The position numbers and the translations under genes were made by a program. Shown here in pieces: positions 1 to 11,675 of a DNA stretch of 64,000 bases. Source of the DNA: Nematostella vectensis. Lineage: Eukaryota; Cnidaria; Anthozoa; Actiniaria; Edwardsiidae. The stretch's first letter is position 1; each line of letters opens with the position of its first letter. The stretch lies in the NCBI RefSeq assembly GCF_932526225.1, contig NC_064035.1:17535969-17599968 (forward strand). The letters are read 5' to 3'. The notes beneath the pieces are model-generated. The model was given only the letters and a program-made list of their open reading frames with translations. It made no database searches and was not told the origin of the DNA.

Positions 1-3000
1 CATCGTCGATGGTACCTCTCCGCTGACCAAAACTCAGTTCTAGCGGCGCAGTGGACATGTGGCGTGTTGCGTGACTTGTAGCGTTACGACGTAGCGTTTT
101 CGCTTGTTTGTGCAGCACTCTGGATGACGGCCATGTTGGGTGTGGCTTGTTTGTCCACACGTACGAGTAAGGGAAGCCGTACTTATCGACGTAGAACTCG
201 AAGGCGAGGACGAGCAGCGAGAGGACAAGCCCGATGGACGTGATAACATACGCACCTCCCAGGTCCTTGATACTCATGCGGGTAAAAGCCGTAGTCTCGG
301 ACTTTTGGCTACAGGAGCCTGTCAGCCATCGTAGAGCCATCTTGCGGGAAGTGTCGAACTGTTCGTACAGGATCAGCACATCCGAGAACTTTTTAGTGAG
401 GGAAGAGTTCTTGCGGGTCGCGATCCCGAAACCCGAATGAAAGAATGATTTTCCCGCGAGTCTTAGGTTACATTTGCGATTATGGGCCATGGCGTACATC
501 AGCGTTGGCTCATCGCCAATAAACGCGGACAGCTCACTGGAACATAAAACAAATAAAATTAAAACTATGGCAACTATAGTGTCCAGGAAATAAAATATAC
601 AGGACTGCCTGAGACCAACGCATAAGTGAATAGTCATCTTAGGTTATGTTAAAATCAGACTAAAATCAGATTAAAGTTGCAATGTTATCAGCGTCATACC
701 ATAAAAATTCCTTTTCGTGATGTCATTTATCTGAAATAGTCCAGTTTCGAATTCGAATAGGACCGCTAGACAGATTAATTGAGGTCACATTTTACAGTGG
801 ACTGGACTATTGTTCAAAAAGAGAGAATAATTGCAAAAGTAGTAAGGGCACGTTTTTCCTATTTATAAAAGCTTTGATTTCTCTCGCGACGAACACCGCT
901 GACCGTATTTCCGTAGTGACGTTCACAGCAGGAATAGATCTCCCAGAACTCGCTTGAGGATTGACCCTTTTATGGATGCTTTCTTACCCATTGATAACTT
1001 TCTGCACTCCATCGGAAAAACTGTTGACTGCGTGCGGTTTCATTTGTCGCCAGATGCGTGCAAACGTGGGGTCGGTGCTACCCTTGAACACTTTTTCCAT
1101 GCTCGTATCGCGTACTGTCGCCATTTTAAAACCGGGTTGGGGGTTCTGCAGCTAGAACGATAAACAGACCGCTTTCCTTGCCTATACATTTATATGAACA
1201 GAACTTGAAACAGGATCACAACCTTCTTAAATTGCACAAACGCATGGCAACTTTAAGTGCGGTGCACACTGGCGACATTACAACATATCGAAATGCTGAT
1301 GATACATACCTTAGGCTCGTGTTAGCCTGATGATACATACGTTAAGGTCGTATAAGCCTGGTGATTCTTACTTTAGGGTCGTGTAAGCATGTTGATGATA
1401 CATACCTTAGGGTCTTGTAAGTCTGTTGATGATACATACCTTATGGTTGTGTAAGCCTGTTGATGATACGTACCTTAGGGTCGTGTAAGCATGTTGATGA
1501 TACATACCTTAGGGTCGTTTAAGCCTGTTGATGATACATACCTTAGGGTCGTGTAAGCCTGTTGATGATACATACCTTATGGTCGTGTAAGCCTGTTGAT
1601 GATACATACCTTAGGGTCGTGTAAGCCTGTTGATGATACATACCTCAGGGTCGTGTAAGCCTGTTGATAATACATACCTTAGGGTCGTGTAAGCCTGCTG
1701 ATACTACATACCTCAGGGTCGTGTAAGCCTGCTGATGATACATACCTTATGGTTGTGTAAGCCTGCTGGTGATTCATACCTTAGGGTCGTGTACGCCTGC
1801 TGATAATACATACCTTATGGTCGTGTAAGCCTGCTGGTGATACATACCTTAGGGTCGTGTACGCCTGTTGATAATACATACCTTAGGGTCGTGTAAGCCT
1901 GTTGATGATACATACCTTAGGGTCGTGTACGCCTGCTGGTGATACATACCTTAGGGTCGTGTAAGCCTGCTGGTGATTCATACCTTAGGGTCGTGTACGC
2001 CTGCTGATAATACATACCTTATGGTCGTGTACGCCTGTTGGTGATACATACCTTAGGGTCGTGTACGCCTGCTGGTGATACATACCTTAGGGTCGTGTAA
2101 GCCTGCTAATGATACATACCTTATGGTCGTGTACGCCTGTTGATGATACATACCTTATGGTCGTGTAAGCCTGCTGGTGATACATACCTTAGGGTCGTGT
2201 AAGCCTGTTGATGATACATACCTTAGGGTCGTGTAAGCCTGCTGGTGATACGTACCTTAGGGTCGTGTAAGCCTGTTGATGATACATACCTTAGGGTCGT
2301 GTACGCCTGCTGGTGATACATACCTTAGGGTCGTGTAAGTGAGCTGATGATACATACCTTATGGTCGTGTAAGCCTGCTGATGATACATACCTTAAGGTC
2401 GTGTAAGCCTGCTGGTGATACGTACCTTAGGGTCGTGTAAGCCTGTTGATGATACATACCTTAAGGTCGTGTACGCCTGCTGGTGATACATACCCTAAGG
2501 TCGTGTAAGCTTGTTGATGATACATACCTTAGGGTCGTGTAAGCCTGCTGGTGATACGTACCTTAGGGTCGTGTAAGCCTGTTGATGATACATACCTTAG
2601 GGTCGTGTACGCCTGCTGATAATACATACCTTATGGTCGTGTAAGCCTGCTGATGATACATACCTTAAGGTCGTGTAAGCCTGCTGGTGATACGTACCTT
2701 AGGGTCGTGTAAGCCTGTTGATGATACATACCTTAAGGTCGTGTAAGCCTGCTGGTGATACGTACCTTAGGGTCGTGTAAGCCTGTTGATGATACATACC
2801 TTATGGTCGTGTAAGCCTGCTGGTGATACATACCTTATGGTCGTGTAAGCCTGTTGGTGATACATACCTTAGGGTCGTGTAAGCCTGCTGATGATACATA
2901 CCTTAAGGTCGTGTAAGCCTGTTGATGATACATACCTTAGGGTCGTGTAACCCTGCTGGTGATACATACCTTTTGGTCGTGTAAGCTTGTTGATGATACA

Positions 3001-6000
3001 TACCTTAAGGTCGTGTAAGCCTGTTGATAATACATACCTTAGGGTCGTGTAAGCCTGTTGATGATACATACCTTTTGGTCGTGTAACCCTGCTGGTGATA
3101 CATACCTTTTGGTCGTGTAAGCTTGTTGATGATACATACCTTAGGGTCGTGTAAGCCTGTTGATAATACATACCTTAGGGTCGTGTAAGCCTGTTGATGA
3201 TACATACCTTATGGTCGTTAAGCCTGTTGATGATACATACCTTATGGCCTTGTAAGCCTGCTGGTGATACATACCTTAGGGTCGTGTAAGCCTGCTGATG
3301 ATACATACCCTTGGGTCGCGTAAGCCTGCTGATGATACGGGCGATACCTCTGCCTCTGTTACCAGCACTGCAGCCAAGCTTGCCGTGTAAGTATTAGTCA
3401 AGGTTAGCATTCCAAACGCGAAAAAAAGTGTAACCGTGCGGCTACTGGTACTCATGGGCCTCGCCTCCACCTCGTCTATATGGAATATGGTACCCCACGT
3501 GAACCACAGGCTCGCAATCATATGGAACTTTTTCCTCTCCTTGTAGCTGGAGCCTCGCCGGTAATGGCCGTAAGGACTCCGCTTGTCTATGATCCACAGG
3601 ATGACGAACACAATATTGACAGCTGCCACGGCAACGATCCACAGCTCTGTCGAGAAGGGCTCTAAGAAACGGACCAGCCAGCCTAGAATAGAATCTGATC
3701 GTAACCTAGAACCTTCTTATAATAGCGTAGTCGATTTGTGGTGCTGTCCTGTATATGATTATTGAACAACTAATGATAATCTTCTATTCATTGCTGTTGA
3801 AAAATTGTTTAAATATTGTATGAAGATGCCGTTTCCGAAGTTATGATATACCTATATCTATATATGAGTACTTTTAATACTTGCATATAAGGAGCATTTC
3901 TATATATCAATTCCCTTACCTGATCGATTCTTGTACACAGCCACCAGTATAGCCATTCCTACGTGCAAGAAGGGATGAGTAAAGTCCACCACTCGACTTC
4001 GGGCATCGGTGATCGTAAGGTCTGCTATCGCCACGTCCGCCTCTCCCCGCAGCAGCTCACCTATCAAGCCATTCCATTGGCCTGTTCCCGGTTCCTGGCC
4101 ACCGTAGAGTCCATCCTTAACTACATGGAGCTCCGCCTTGAAGCCAACATCGTTTTCGAGCATGCGCAGTAGATCGATGGCATAACCTTTGCAACATCTG
4201 GTTGGAAATAGTAATTTTGTCATGTTTGGGAAATCATATGGCCAGTGAGCTCAGGCATCGCAATAAATATCCCCTTAAAGGGAGGAAGGTCATGTGTGGC
4301 TATTATTTTTCTGGTTTGCGACAGGTAGGGTGTGGTCTTTTCCCACCAGGACCCCTTCAATAAACCAGAACAATGAACCAATATTTAAGACACACGATGC
4401 TGATGACACGTTGGCTACGAAAAGATGTCAATTTATGTTTAAGCAAGTGTAGTTGTTGTCCATGCTTATGGTAGCTGTCGCTGTAGAAAATGATGTTCAG
4501 GCAAGGGGTAGTAATGATGATGTCAAAACAGTAAATCCTCATTGTAAGTGTGTTAAGTGCATGGGTACGTGTGATATTGATGTTGATGGTGAGAATGAAA
4601 TTAGCTGTGATAGTGATGGTGCTGGTGATGATGATTATGATGGTGGTAGGCGGTCAGTGTATTGATGGTTTCGATTATGTTGGAGATTCTGATGATGTTA
4701 TGATGATGATGACAGAGGAGGAAGTGGTGATGATGGTGGTGGTGATTATGATAATGTGTAGGGGTAGGGCAATGATGATATTGGTGGTGTGGGTGATGTT
4801 GAGATGATGATGATGTTGATGATGATGATGTTTTTTACGATATTAATATAAATACACTCACATACTATAATCAGCGATTAGCGGGTTTTCTTTTCATGAT
4901 TTTCTCATATTTCCGAAGAATGGATAAATTGATTGAAAATTTACGGCTAAAAGTTGCTTTGTTTACATTTGCTTTTGCTTGGAATATTTACAGACTTGTT
5001 AAATCAAGACAGGTTCTCAGAAAGTATCGAACAGCCTGCAGCTGTTTTACAAAAATGATAAATATGGCATGGAATATCGGTGGTTTTACCAACTTCTCAG
5101 GCTCGATAACTATCGGCAAATAGTCACCATGACGCTTTAGTTATTTCGCCTTTCTTCGTGCCCGCTAGGCACTACGGACTCATAAATGCATTGCGAGCCT
5201 CGGTTTTAGGCGTTCGTTTACCGTTCGCAAATACCAGCAAGTTCATGAAAAATTCACGATTTGCATTTTTTGTTCGAGATCACATGATGATGGTGTGTAG
5301 GGGGTAGAGCAGTTGACTGGCGATGATGATGATTGTATTATAATGTTAGTGAGGGTGATGTTGTTGTTGATGATGATGATGATGATGATGATGATGACGA
5401 TGATTGTAATGAAGAAAGTGATTATTATGGATGTAATGGCAATGATAATAATGCTTATGAACACTTTTTGTTACCTGACAGTGACTGTCTGATTATTTTC
5501 CGGCTGATAAACTTTGCATGGAAAACCGATGGCACACACTTTATTTTGATCATCTCTTTGATCCTCGTCTTCTAACGTGCTATAGTACGCAAAAGGTTCG
5601 GTGATGGCTGTAGCAATGCGGAGTACCTGTTAAAGGCACATAGACTATGTCACCACAAGTCTCTAAAGGATTCACATGTTGACTGACTTTTACTTTTCAG
5701 TATTATATAGACCCACTGCCCCACGCAGTTTACAAGCACTGTCACTAAACTAGATGGTACTACGGGCCAGTTTTTTTTTTTACATCTCTCAATACAGGTA
5801 AAGGATGTTCGATGGAAGACGCAACCTCGGACTTCAGCCGCCTCTTCCCTTTCCACCCGTACACTTAAAATGACATAGGTATCTTCAGTAAAACTAGAAC
5901 AGGTGCGTAAGGTAATGCCGCACAACGCTGTTTGCATAACCGAGTTTCCCCCACTTTTATGTCTTTGTACCTCGTTATCAGGTCTACCTATCTAGGGGAA

Positions 6001-8676
6001 GGATTGGATATTTCTTTTCTATGTTAGGCTGTTATTCGCTTTTGCTGTCATGTTATTTACCTTGGAATGTAGAATATTGGGCGGTGGGCTTGTCCGTCTT
6101 CCAGGCCATGCTATCGGACTGCGGTTACAGCTGATTTTTCCCTCGCTCCAATACCCAATCTTATTCCATGCTGGTCTACCCGTTGTAGATGTCTGTAGGT
6201 TCATAATGTCGTACTCAGTTCCCACTCGGTTTCCCTTCAAGTCAAATCTTATTCGACCTGTCTCACCCTCGTTGATTTTAACACCGAGAATATTCCTGAA
6301 ACAAGTGATAATATTCCATTGGCGTTACACACAAAGCAATGAGGATTGGGTATAAAGCTTGTGATGTCAGTTACGACATGTCAAGAATAATTGTTTGAAC
6401 AAAATCTAAATTGCGTTACCACACAAAACGAATGCGAAAAGGGAACATTCCTGTAACAAATAAAACAGTGACGTTACAAACATTGAAAAAGGTTGAGGTG
6501 GGAGCTGTGCAAGGCCAGAGTCCGGGTGTGCTTGGTTAGGAGGTCACCAAAGTTCTCATCAGATTTGAGTTAAGAGGACAATCGACGATGAGTTGAGAGG
6601 ACAATCATACCTCATGACCTGATGAGATGATGACCTGATGTTACCATAGCAACCGTATGACGGTTTGAGTGACAGCCCATTGTTAATTGTGTGCGCATAG
6701 ACCATCACTGAGTCATATACGAGTCGTCCCATCTGGGGTCCAGGCTCCTGATCTTCGCATGGGGACCGTAGTTGAAGACCGAGTAAGCCTGGGGGCAAGC
6801 CCAATACCCCTGATTTACCCCACATCACGTGGTCGGTACCAATCCACACTCGGTCGATGTTATAAACTCCCAAGGAAACCGCTGCCTGCAAGATGAGCTT
6901 AGCTTCTTCGGCGAAGCAGTGCAATACTATGACCACGGTCTCTGATCGCTTGATCTCACCAAGTTTATTCAGAAGGTCTGTGTTGTTATCTGGGTCCACG
7001 CGCGCTAGGCTAACCGTCTGTAGTTGCTTTGGCATGGTTAGCTTGCGCAGCAGTGTCTCCGCCCCGGCTAAGTGCTGTCTAGTGGTGATGATGGTGAAAT
7101 GCGTCCACTTGAAGAAGCCGAGAAGTCCACGGAGAGCGTCGCTTTGCTCTGACACCTCTGGTACCATACTGAGCACTGTGTGATATTCGGACTCCTGAGG
7201 GAAAAAAAATACATGTCACGAACATCGGGGCATCGGGAAGTCAACTTTTCCGTAGCAGACCTCGAAATATTGGGGGGGGGGGGGGGGGGGGGGCAGCACA
7301 ATACAGAAACATTAAGAAAATATTTGGGGGCCCGGCCACGCTCCTACTCCTCATTTCCTTATAATTTTTGAAAATATTTGGGGGGGGGGGGGGGGGGGGG
7401 CACGTGCCCCCCAGTGCCTCACCCCCTGCTACGGCCCTGCTAAGCCGATGATTGGAACCCGATTGCGCAAAAGTTCGCACGCGAACATAAATGCCGGTTT
7501 TCGCGCAAACAAAGCGAAAATAAATTGCCCCGCAGCTTATAAGAAGATCAGTTTAAATGACAAATTATTCATTATAATTATTAACATTTGACTCAGAAGA
7601 ATATACAAAATTTTCTAAGGAAATAATCATTTTGTAAATATTTCCATAATATTATAAATAAGTAATCTTCTGCTTTCTTATCCGTAAACTTGCTGTTGAC
7701 AGCCAATTAGTCCGTGGCACGACAAGTGATAAGCTGCTGTATCTTTTCGTTAATTGTCTAATCACAGCAAGACCTTGTTTTCTGAACCACACTCAAATAT
7801 AAAACATGCCCGCCGATATCAAGTAACCTTTACTTTTTTGTATATCATTAAGAAAAAGCTGATAAAGCTTGTCAAAAATTTAAAAAAAATGAGAGACATG
7901 TTGAGGAAATATGTTGATAAAAAGAAGACATATTTCAACGAAAAAAAGAAGAGACATAAACGACGGTCTATATATCACTAGTTCTGTTGGTTTTAGCATA
8001 GTATGTATGTTTAAAAAGGAGCACTTTTGAGGCGATTTAAAAGTATTTTCATAGCACAAACCCAATCGACTGGCAGACATAGGAAATTGTACCAAAGATT
8101 TAGCGCCTATTAATTGTTTTTCGTGCTTTCTAGCACAACCTTGTTAATTATTACCACAGCACGATGAGATAATTGTTTAGTCATCAGTATTCAATACATT
8201 ACTTTTTTTTTTACAATCATAATTTTTATAATATCCTTTTTGACCCTGAAAAATTATTGTTTTAATATTTAACTTACCAGAGTGGCGGGGAACGAGCGTG
8301 TATTTTGTACTAGTGAAACTGGTATCCCAAGTCTTGAAGAAATCCAGGGCAAAAAGCTAAACTTATCACTCATTTTTGTAATCAAAATAGCACTGATATT
8401 CTGTGAAAGAACTTCCTCACAAAAGTCCACAAGCGAGGATTTTGGATCAGAATTCCAGTTGTCCCATTTGAATAGTTTTATTTGTGTGATGTTTACCAGT
8501 CTTGACATTTTGAGTTCATTAATGGCGGACTCGATGGCTGCTGATTCTCGTTTGGCTGAGACGATAGCGATGGTAGTTTTCTGTTTGCCCGGGTTGTCAT
8601 TGAGAGTCAGTGAAGTACTTTTGTTGAACTCTATTCTCAATAAGAGAATTAACGTTACAATGTATCTCATGATCAC
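1..8676 (-). CDS. NMDA-like ionotropic glutamate receptor subunit (3' end cut by window)
   Basis: Ligand-gated cation channel subunit of the plasma membrane. Exons with matching GT/AG phase: 8278-8676 (start, signal peptide around IVTLILLLRI, first part of the amino-terminal domain), 6611-7194 and 6061-6295 (rest of that domain, with TVLSMVPEVSEQS and EYDIMNLQ), 3920-4197 (S1, CCKGYAIDLL and ADLTITDARSR, which keeps the agonist-contact Thr and Arg), 3309-3682 (M1, pore loop, M3), 988-1145 (S2, FKMATVRDTSMEKVFKG) and 1-536 (S2 end AFIGDEP, M4, basic tail still open at base 1). One S1 exon between 6060 and 4198 is only tentatively placed. The M3 gate reads TYTASLAAVL instead of SYTANLAAF. The pore-loop position aligned with the NMDA Asn is His (WGTIFHID). 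Order and spacing fit GluN subunits better than AMPA or kainate ones, but the subtype is unresolved. The ATG at 8670 is an alternative start. Confidence 0.9.
1295..3340 (+). repeat. 34-bp minisatellite, about 60 copies, built from an exon end and splice donor
   Basis: A near-continuous array with core CATACCTTAGGGTCGTGTAA and a period of about 34 bp fills the receptor intron between exon 3309-3682 and exon 988-1145. On the coding (minus) strand each unit reads CAGGCTTACACGACCCTAAG followed by GTATGTATC. The last 26 or so bases of the real exon plus its donor are almost the same (CAGGCTTACGCGACCCAAGG then GTATGTATC at 3301-3335). Long open frames across the array are by-products of periodicity. 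Confidence 0.95.
4579..4835 (+). repeat. GAT-rich low-complexity tract
   Basis: Imperfect GATGATGATG-type repeats (GAT, GGT, GTT triplets) in an intron of the glutamate receptor. A shorter, purer GAT tract lies at 5360-5402. Acidic or Met/Val-rich open frames over these tracts are low-complexity artefacts. Confidence 0.85.
5783..5930 (-). CDS. Tentative S1 exon of the glutamate receptor
   Basis: The reverse strand encodes EDTYVILSVRVE followed by GCVFHRTSFTCIERC. This resembles the start of S1 in GluN subunits: a Phe/Tyr-Val-Ile strand, then a cysteine-rich loop leading to the CC-KGY at the start of exon 3920-4197. The missing S1 segment should lie exactly here. However, no canonical GT donor gives the required phase after CIER, and the upstream acceptor (AAACAG at about 5925) is in another phase relative to exon 6061-6295. 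It could be a real exon with an unusual or mis-assembled junction, or a decayed copy. Boundaries are approximate. Confidence 0.35.
7270..7440 (+). repeat. Paired poly-G runs, probable relic of a repetitive element
   Basis: Two runs of about 20 G (7272-7293 and 7380-7400) flank about 90 bp with AAATATTTGGGG-type sequence, ending in CCCCCTGCTACGGCCCTGC. The ending resembles the terminal sequence of the small elements at 15933 and 36182. It lies in the first intron of the receptor. No clear partner terminus is visible on the left. Confidence 0.45.
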
Positions 8677-9589
8677 TTTATCTGTCCCTTTCTAAAAAAG
8701 ATTATCATTCATTGCGACATGACAATCCTAAGACCTTTTCACTTTTACATCGTTCCAAAAACTATCCAAACTACTGGCGGTGTTTTCTCCGTTATGAATG
8801 CCATCAATGGCACTTAACATGTTAACTACTTCTCTCCAGGAATTTCGTATTCAACTTGTGATTCGTTCTGTTTTTTCAATTGAATTCCGCTCTGTCCTTT
8901 TGTCTCTCACATGATGCACGAGTATTTTAGGAGTATTTCAGTCCACAACCTTTCATCTCCACGCTCGTATAGCAAGTGTAATTGTCTTGTTGTTCAGCGA
9001 TCAGTAATTTGTAGGAAGTAAAGGGAGAAAGCCAGGTGCAAAGACACCGGAAGGAAAACAATAACTAATTTCCACCAACTAACGACAACGAATAGCTGCC
9101 CCGAATGTCAGATGAAATTTCCCAAGTGATGAAATTTTGCAGAATTGCATAAAAGGCATTAACATCACTGTTCACTATTTGTTATACAAAACCTAATCTA
9201 AGGGAAACATAATAAAAAGGTAGGCTCTGATGAATTTTCAATTTGATGATAATTCATTGCATTTGCGATTATGGTGATGTTTTGTTTATCTGTTTACTGG
9301 TATTGAAAACAGCAACCGGACTGAAAAGGTCATCAAATACAAAAGAAAATAAATAAATAAACGAAAAAAAACCAAACGGCTCGTTTCGGTATGGTGCTAT
9401 TTTATTCAACCTTTTCGAAAAATAATGTTTGGTCCTAATTAAAATGAGGGTAAAAGTTTCCTTTACGTAATTTAAGATATTTAAACGGTTTTGTGATACT
9501 TAATTTCAGCCTAAAAGGAAATTCCCCACCGAAATAAATATAGTCGGTGCTTTTGAGCCATAATAATAGATTACAATTCAAGCTTCAGA

Positions 9590-9720
9590 AAATGGCTAAG
9601 CTCAAACGTAATGTCCATGAGCCGTATTCAATGCAAATGCATGGAAATGAAGATAAAACAATCGACTTGATTCATTCGCATTGAATACGGCTCATGAATG
9701 ACGTTTGAACTTAGCCTAAG
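9590..9720. mobile_element. Small foldback element (about 130 bp)
   Basis: Arms containing CATGAGCCGTATTCAATGC (about 9617-9636) and GCATTGAATACGGCTCATG (about 9680-9698) are inverted copies. The outer parts TGGCTAAGCTCAAACGT and ACGTTTGAACTTAGCC also pair. About 40 bp separates the arms. This is typical of a MITE or foldback element; no coding sequence. Confidence 0.7.
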
Positions 9721-9756
9721 GGCTGAAATCTCAACAGAAAGTGGTGGATGATTATT

Positions 9757-9940
9757 ACAAATTCGAGAATAGGATGAAGGGAAGGGAATCGTTTAAAAAC
9801 ACCTGAAGCAGAAAGTACAGATAGACAGAAGTGATGAGAATAAAAACTACAAATTCGAGAATAGGAGGAAGGGAAGGGGTTCGTTTAAAAACACCTGAAG
9901 CAGAAAGTACAGATAGACAAAAGTGATGAGAATAAAAACT
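9757..9940 (+). repeat. 92-bp direct tandem duplication (2 copies)
   Basis: Two adjacent copies starting ACAAATTCGAGAATAGGA (9757 and 9849) and ending GATGAGAATAAAAACT differ by only a few bases, indicating a recent duplication in intergenic DNA. Confidence 0.85.
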
Positions 9941-10315
9941 TGGCCCTCAATGCTGGAATGAGCAGGCACATAGCGCGTACACAGGGTGCTCGCGCACCCT
10001 CCCTCCTCCCAAAAAGTGGGACATTTTCTTATTAAGGAATCTTCAAATACCATACTTTTCCAATATGATACCTATGACTGCGCACCCCCCCCCCCCCCCT
10101 TCAGCAAATAATGTCCATTTGAAGGCGAGAATGAGTAGATGATTTTAGCTGGTGAGCCCGCAAACCCTATTTTATACAAGCTATTTTTATACAATCTCTT
10201 ATAAACTCATAAGCACTCATACGCTCGAAAGGCAGACAACTGTAGAATGATTGTGCGCGCTTGCCAATCAGCAGTTGCGGGGGTGAAAACATGAGGCAGG
10301 GGTCTCCCCAGCCAC

Positions 10316-10332
10316 CCCCCCCCCCTCCCCCC

Positions 10333-10363
<31 letters not shown>

Positions 10364-10382
10364 ACACCGAAAAAAAAAAAAA
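10316..10382 (+). repeat. Poly-C / CA / poly-A microsatellite cluster
   Basis: A C-run, then CA repeats, then an A-run, in succession. A second C-run lies at 10085-10099 and a similar C-then-CA cluster at 22690-22732 inside BBOF1. Glycine-rich frames here are artefacts. Confidence 0.85.
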
Positions 10383-10808
10383 GTGCAGTGATCTCTATCA
10401 GTAATCAAATACACAATGAGGATATTTGAAATATCTGGGGAATTTTGCGCTACCACGCCAAAATCGAAGTTTCTAGTCCTTGGACTGTTGAGACAATGAA
10501 ATTATGAAATCGAAACTCAAAGTTTTGTGTGTGGGGTAGGGGGGGGGGGGCGAGAGGTAAAGATAGAAAGGATGTGACGCTCAAAATTTTTCTTCAATTG
10601 TTTTTTATTTCTTTTATTAAACTTTATTACATTAAGGACTTTATCTCGTGTTGTAAAAAGAAACTTTGCGATGCAGCAAATGAGAAATAGCCAGTTGTTT
10701 TGAAAACCATAAATGATATTCATATTATCGATTTTATCTTAATAACATATGTTGCCCTTTTTATTGCAATGAACGATTATTAAAGAAGACCAGAATGTAG
10801 CGTTGGAC

Positions 10809-10940
10809 GTTTTCGTAAACCCGTGGAATACACTTTAGCTTATTTAACACTATTACAGTCTGATGTCTTTGCTCTCTTTTGCGCTGCCTTAATTTAAACA
10901 CTCTTGACTTTTATACCTTGTTGCACGGGTTTAGGAAAAC
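10809..10940. mobile_element. Small MITE-like inverted repeat
   Basis: Left end GTTTTCGTAAACCCGTG (10809) and right end CACGGGTTTAGGAAAAC (to 10940) form about 17-bp imperfect terminal inverted repeats around roughly 100 bp. No coding sequence. Target duplication not resolved. Confidence 0.55.
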
Positions 10941-11351
10941 CACCATATTGTGGCACACAGTGATACAGTAACACTACAGTAATTATTATACGGTCAGCCG
11001 AGGTGAGTGCTGATTTCTATATTAATGCAGTGCCCAATATGGATCAAGGGCCACAATAAAAAGAAAAAAGTATTTGCTAGCGCGGTTAATTTGCTTGTGG
11101 GACCAGACTAGATAAAGCCATTACCCTAATAATGGAAGCCCTTTTAAAGGACACTTTTGGACTACGCTTAAATACGGAGAGTCTTTAAAGCGGCTCAAAA
11201 TTTACAGAATATTAAGGGCGTAAAGAGCTTTTTTCATTGAGACTTGAGACTTTCATTGATTGAGTCTTTCTCCAGCTTGCTGTATTCTTCCTAGATTCCT
11301 AGTCTTTCACGAACAGCTTGCAGGAAGTCTTGTTAGCTATACCACACACAT

Positions 11352-11528
11352 GATTCAAATAAGGTTGCACTTGGAGAATCCATGTGTTGTAATCCGCAGT
11401 GCGTCATGGGCAGCAAATAAATAAGCGTAAACAAGGGACTTCCACATACCAGGATTCATCCACTTAGACGATACCTATGAAGCACTTCGGGCATGGATTT
11501 TCGAGTGAAACCTTTTATTTGAAATAGG
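11352..11528. mobile_element. Copy of a dispersed inverted-repeat element (short form)
   Basis: The left end carries GAGAATCCATGTGTTGTAAT and the right end is its imperfect inverse (ATGAAGCACTTCGGGCATGG, then TTATTTGAAATAG). The same family occurs at 59201-59757, where the internal unit is triplicated. Non-coding. Its right end abuts the 3' flank of UBA5. Confidence 0.65.
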
Positions 11529-11675
11529 TGTACGTGGAAAAGCTTGTACGGAGCGTTTTGCTTTCAAAGCAAACCATTTTTTTGGTCTGGAGCTCGTAGC
11601 GTCATCGAAAGATTCTGGTTTTCACCCTACAGACGTACTGACAAATAAATTATCATTATACTAGAATTTTCTATA

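Larger units (their letters stand above)
8677..11675. other. Intergenic region between receptor 5' end and UBA5 3' end
   Basis: The two genes run in the same direction here, so the region holds the receptor promoter side (from 8677) and the UBA5 3' flank (up to 11675). I see no convincing coding exon. It contains one inverted repeat, one direct duplication, C-rich and CA runs and two small inverted-repeat elements, listed separately. Confidence 0.6.

Noticed and set aside
2869-3275. Open frames reading TTLRYVSSTGLHD-type repeats
   Set aside because: Translation of the 34-bp intronic array; no exon and no splice support beyond the real one ending at 3309.
4453-4807. Asp- or Met/Val-rich frames over GAT repeats
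   Set aside because: Low-complexity triplet repeat in a receptor intron.
7241-7480. Pro- or Gly-rich frames at poly-G runs, and possible G-quadruplex regulators
   Set aside because: Homopolymer runs inside transposon relics; no positional link to a promoter or splice site that I can show.
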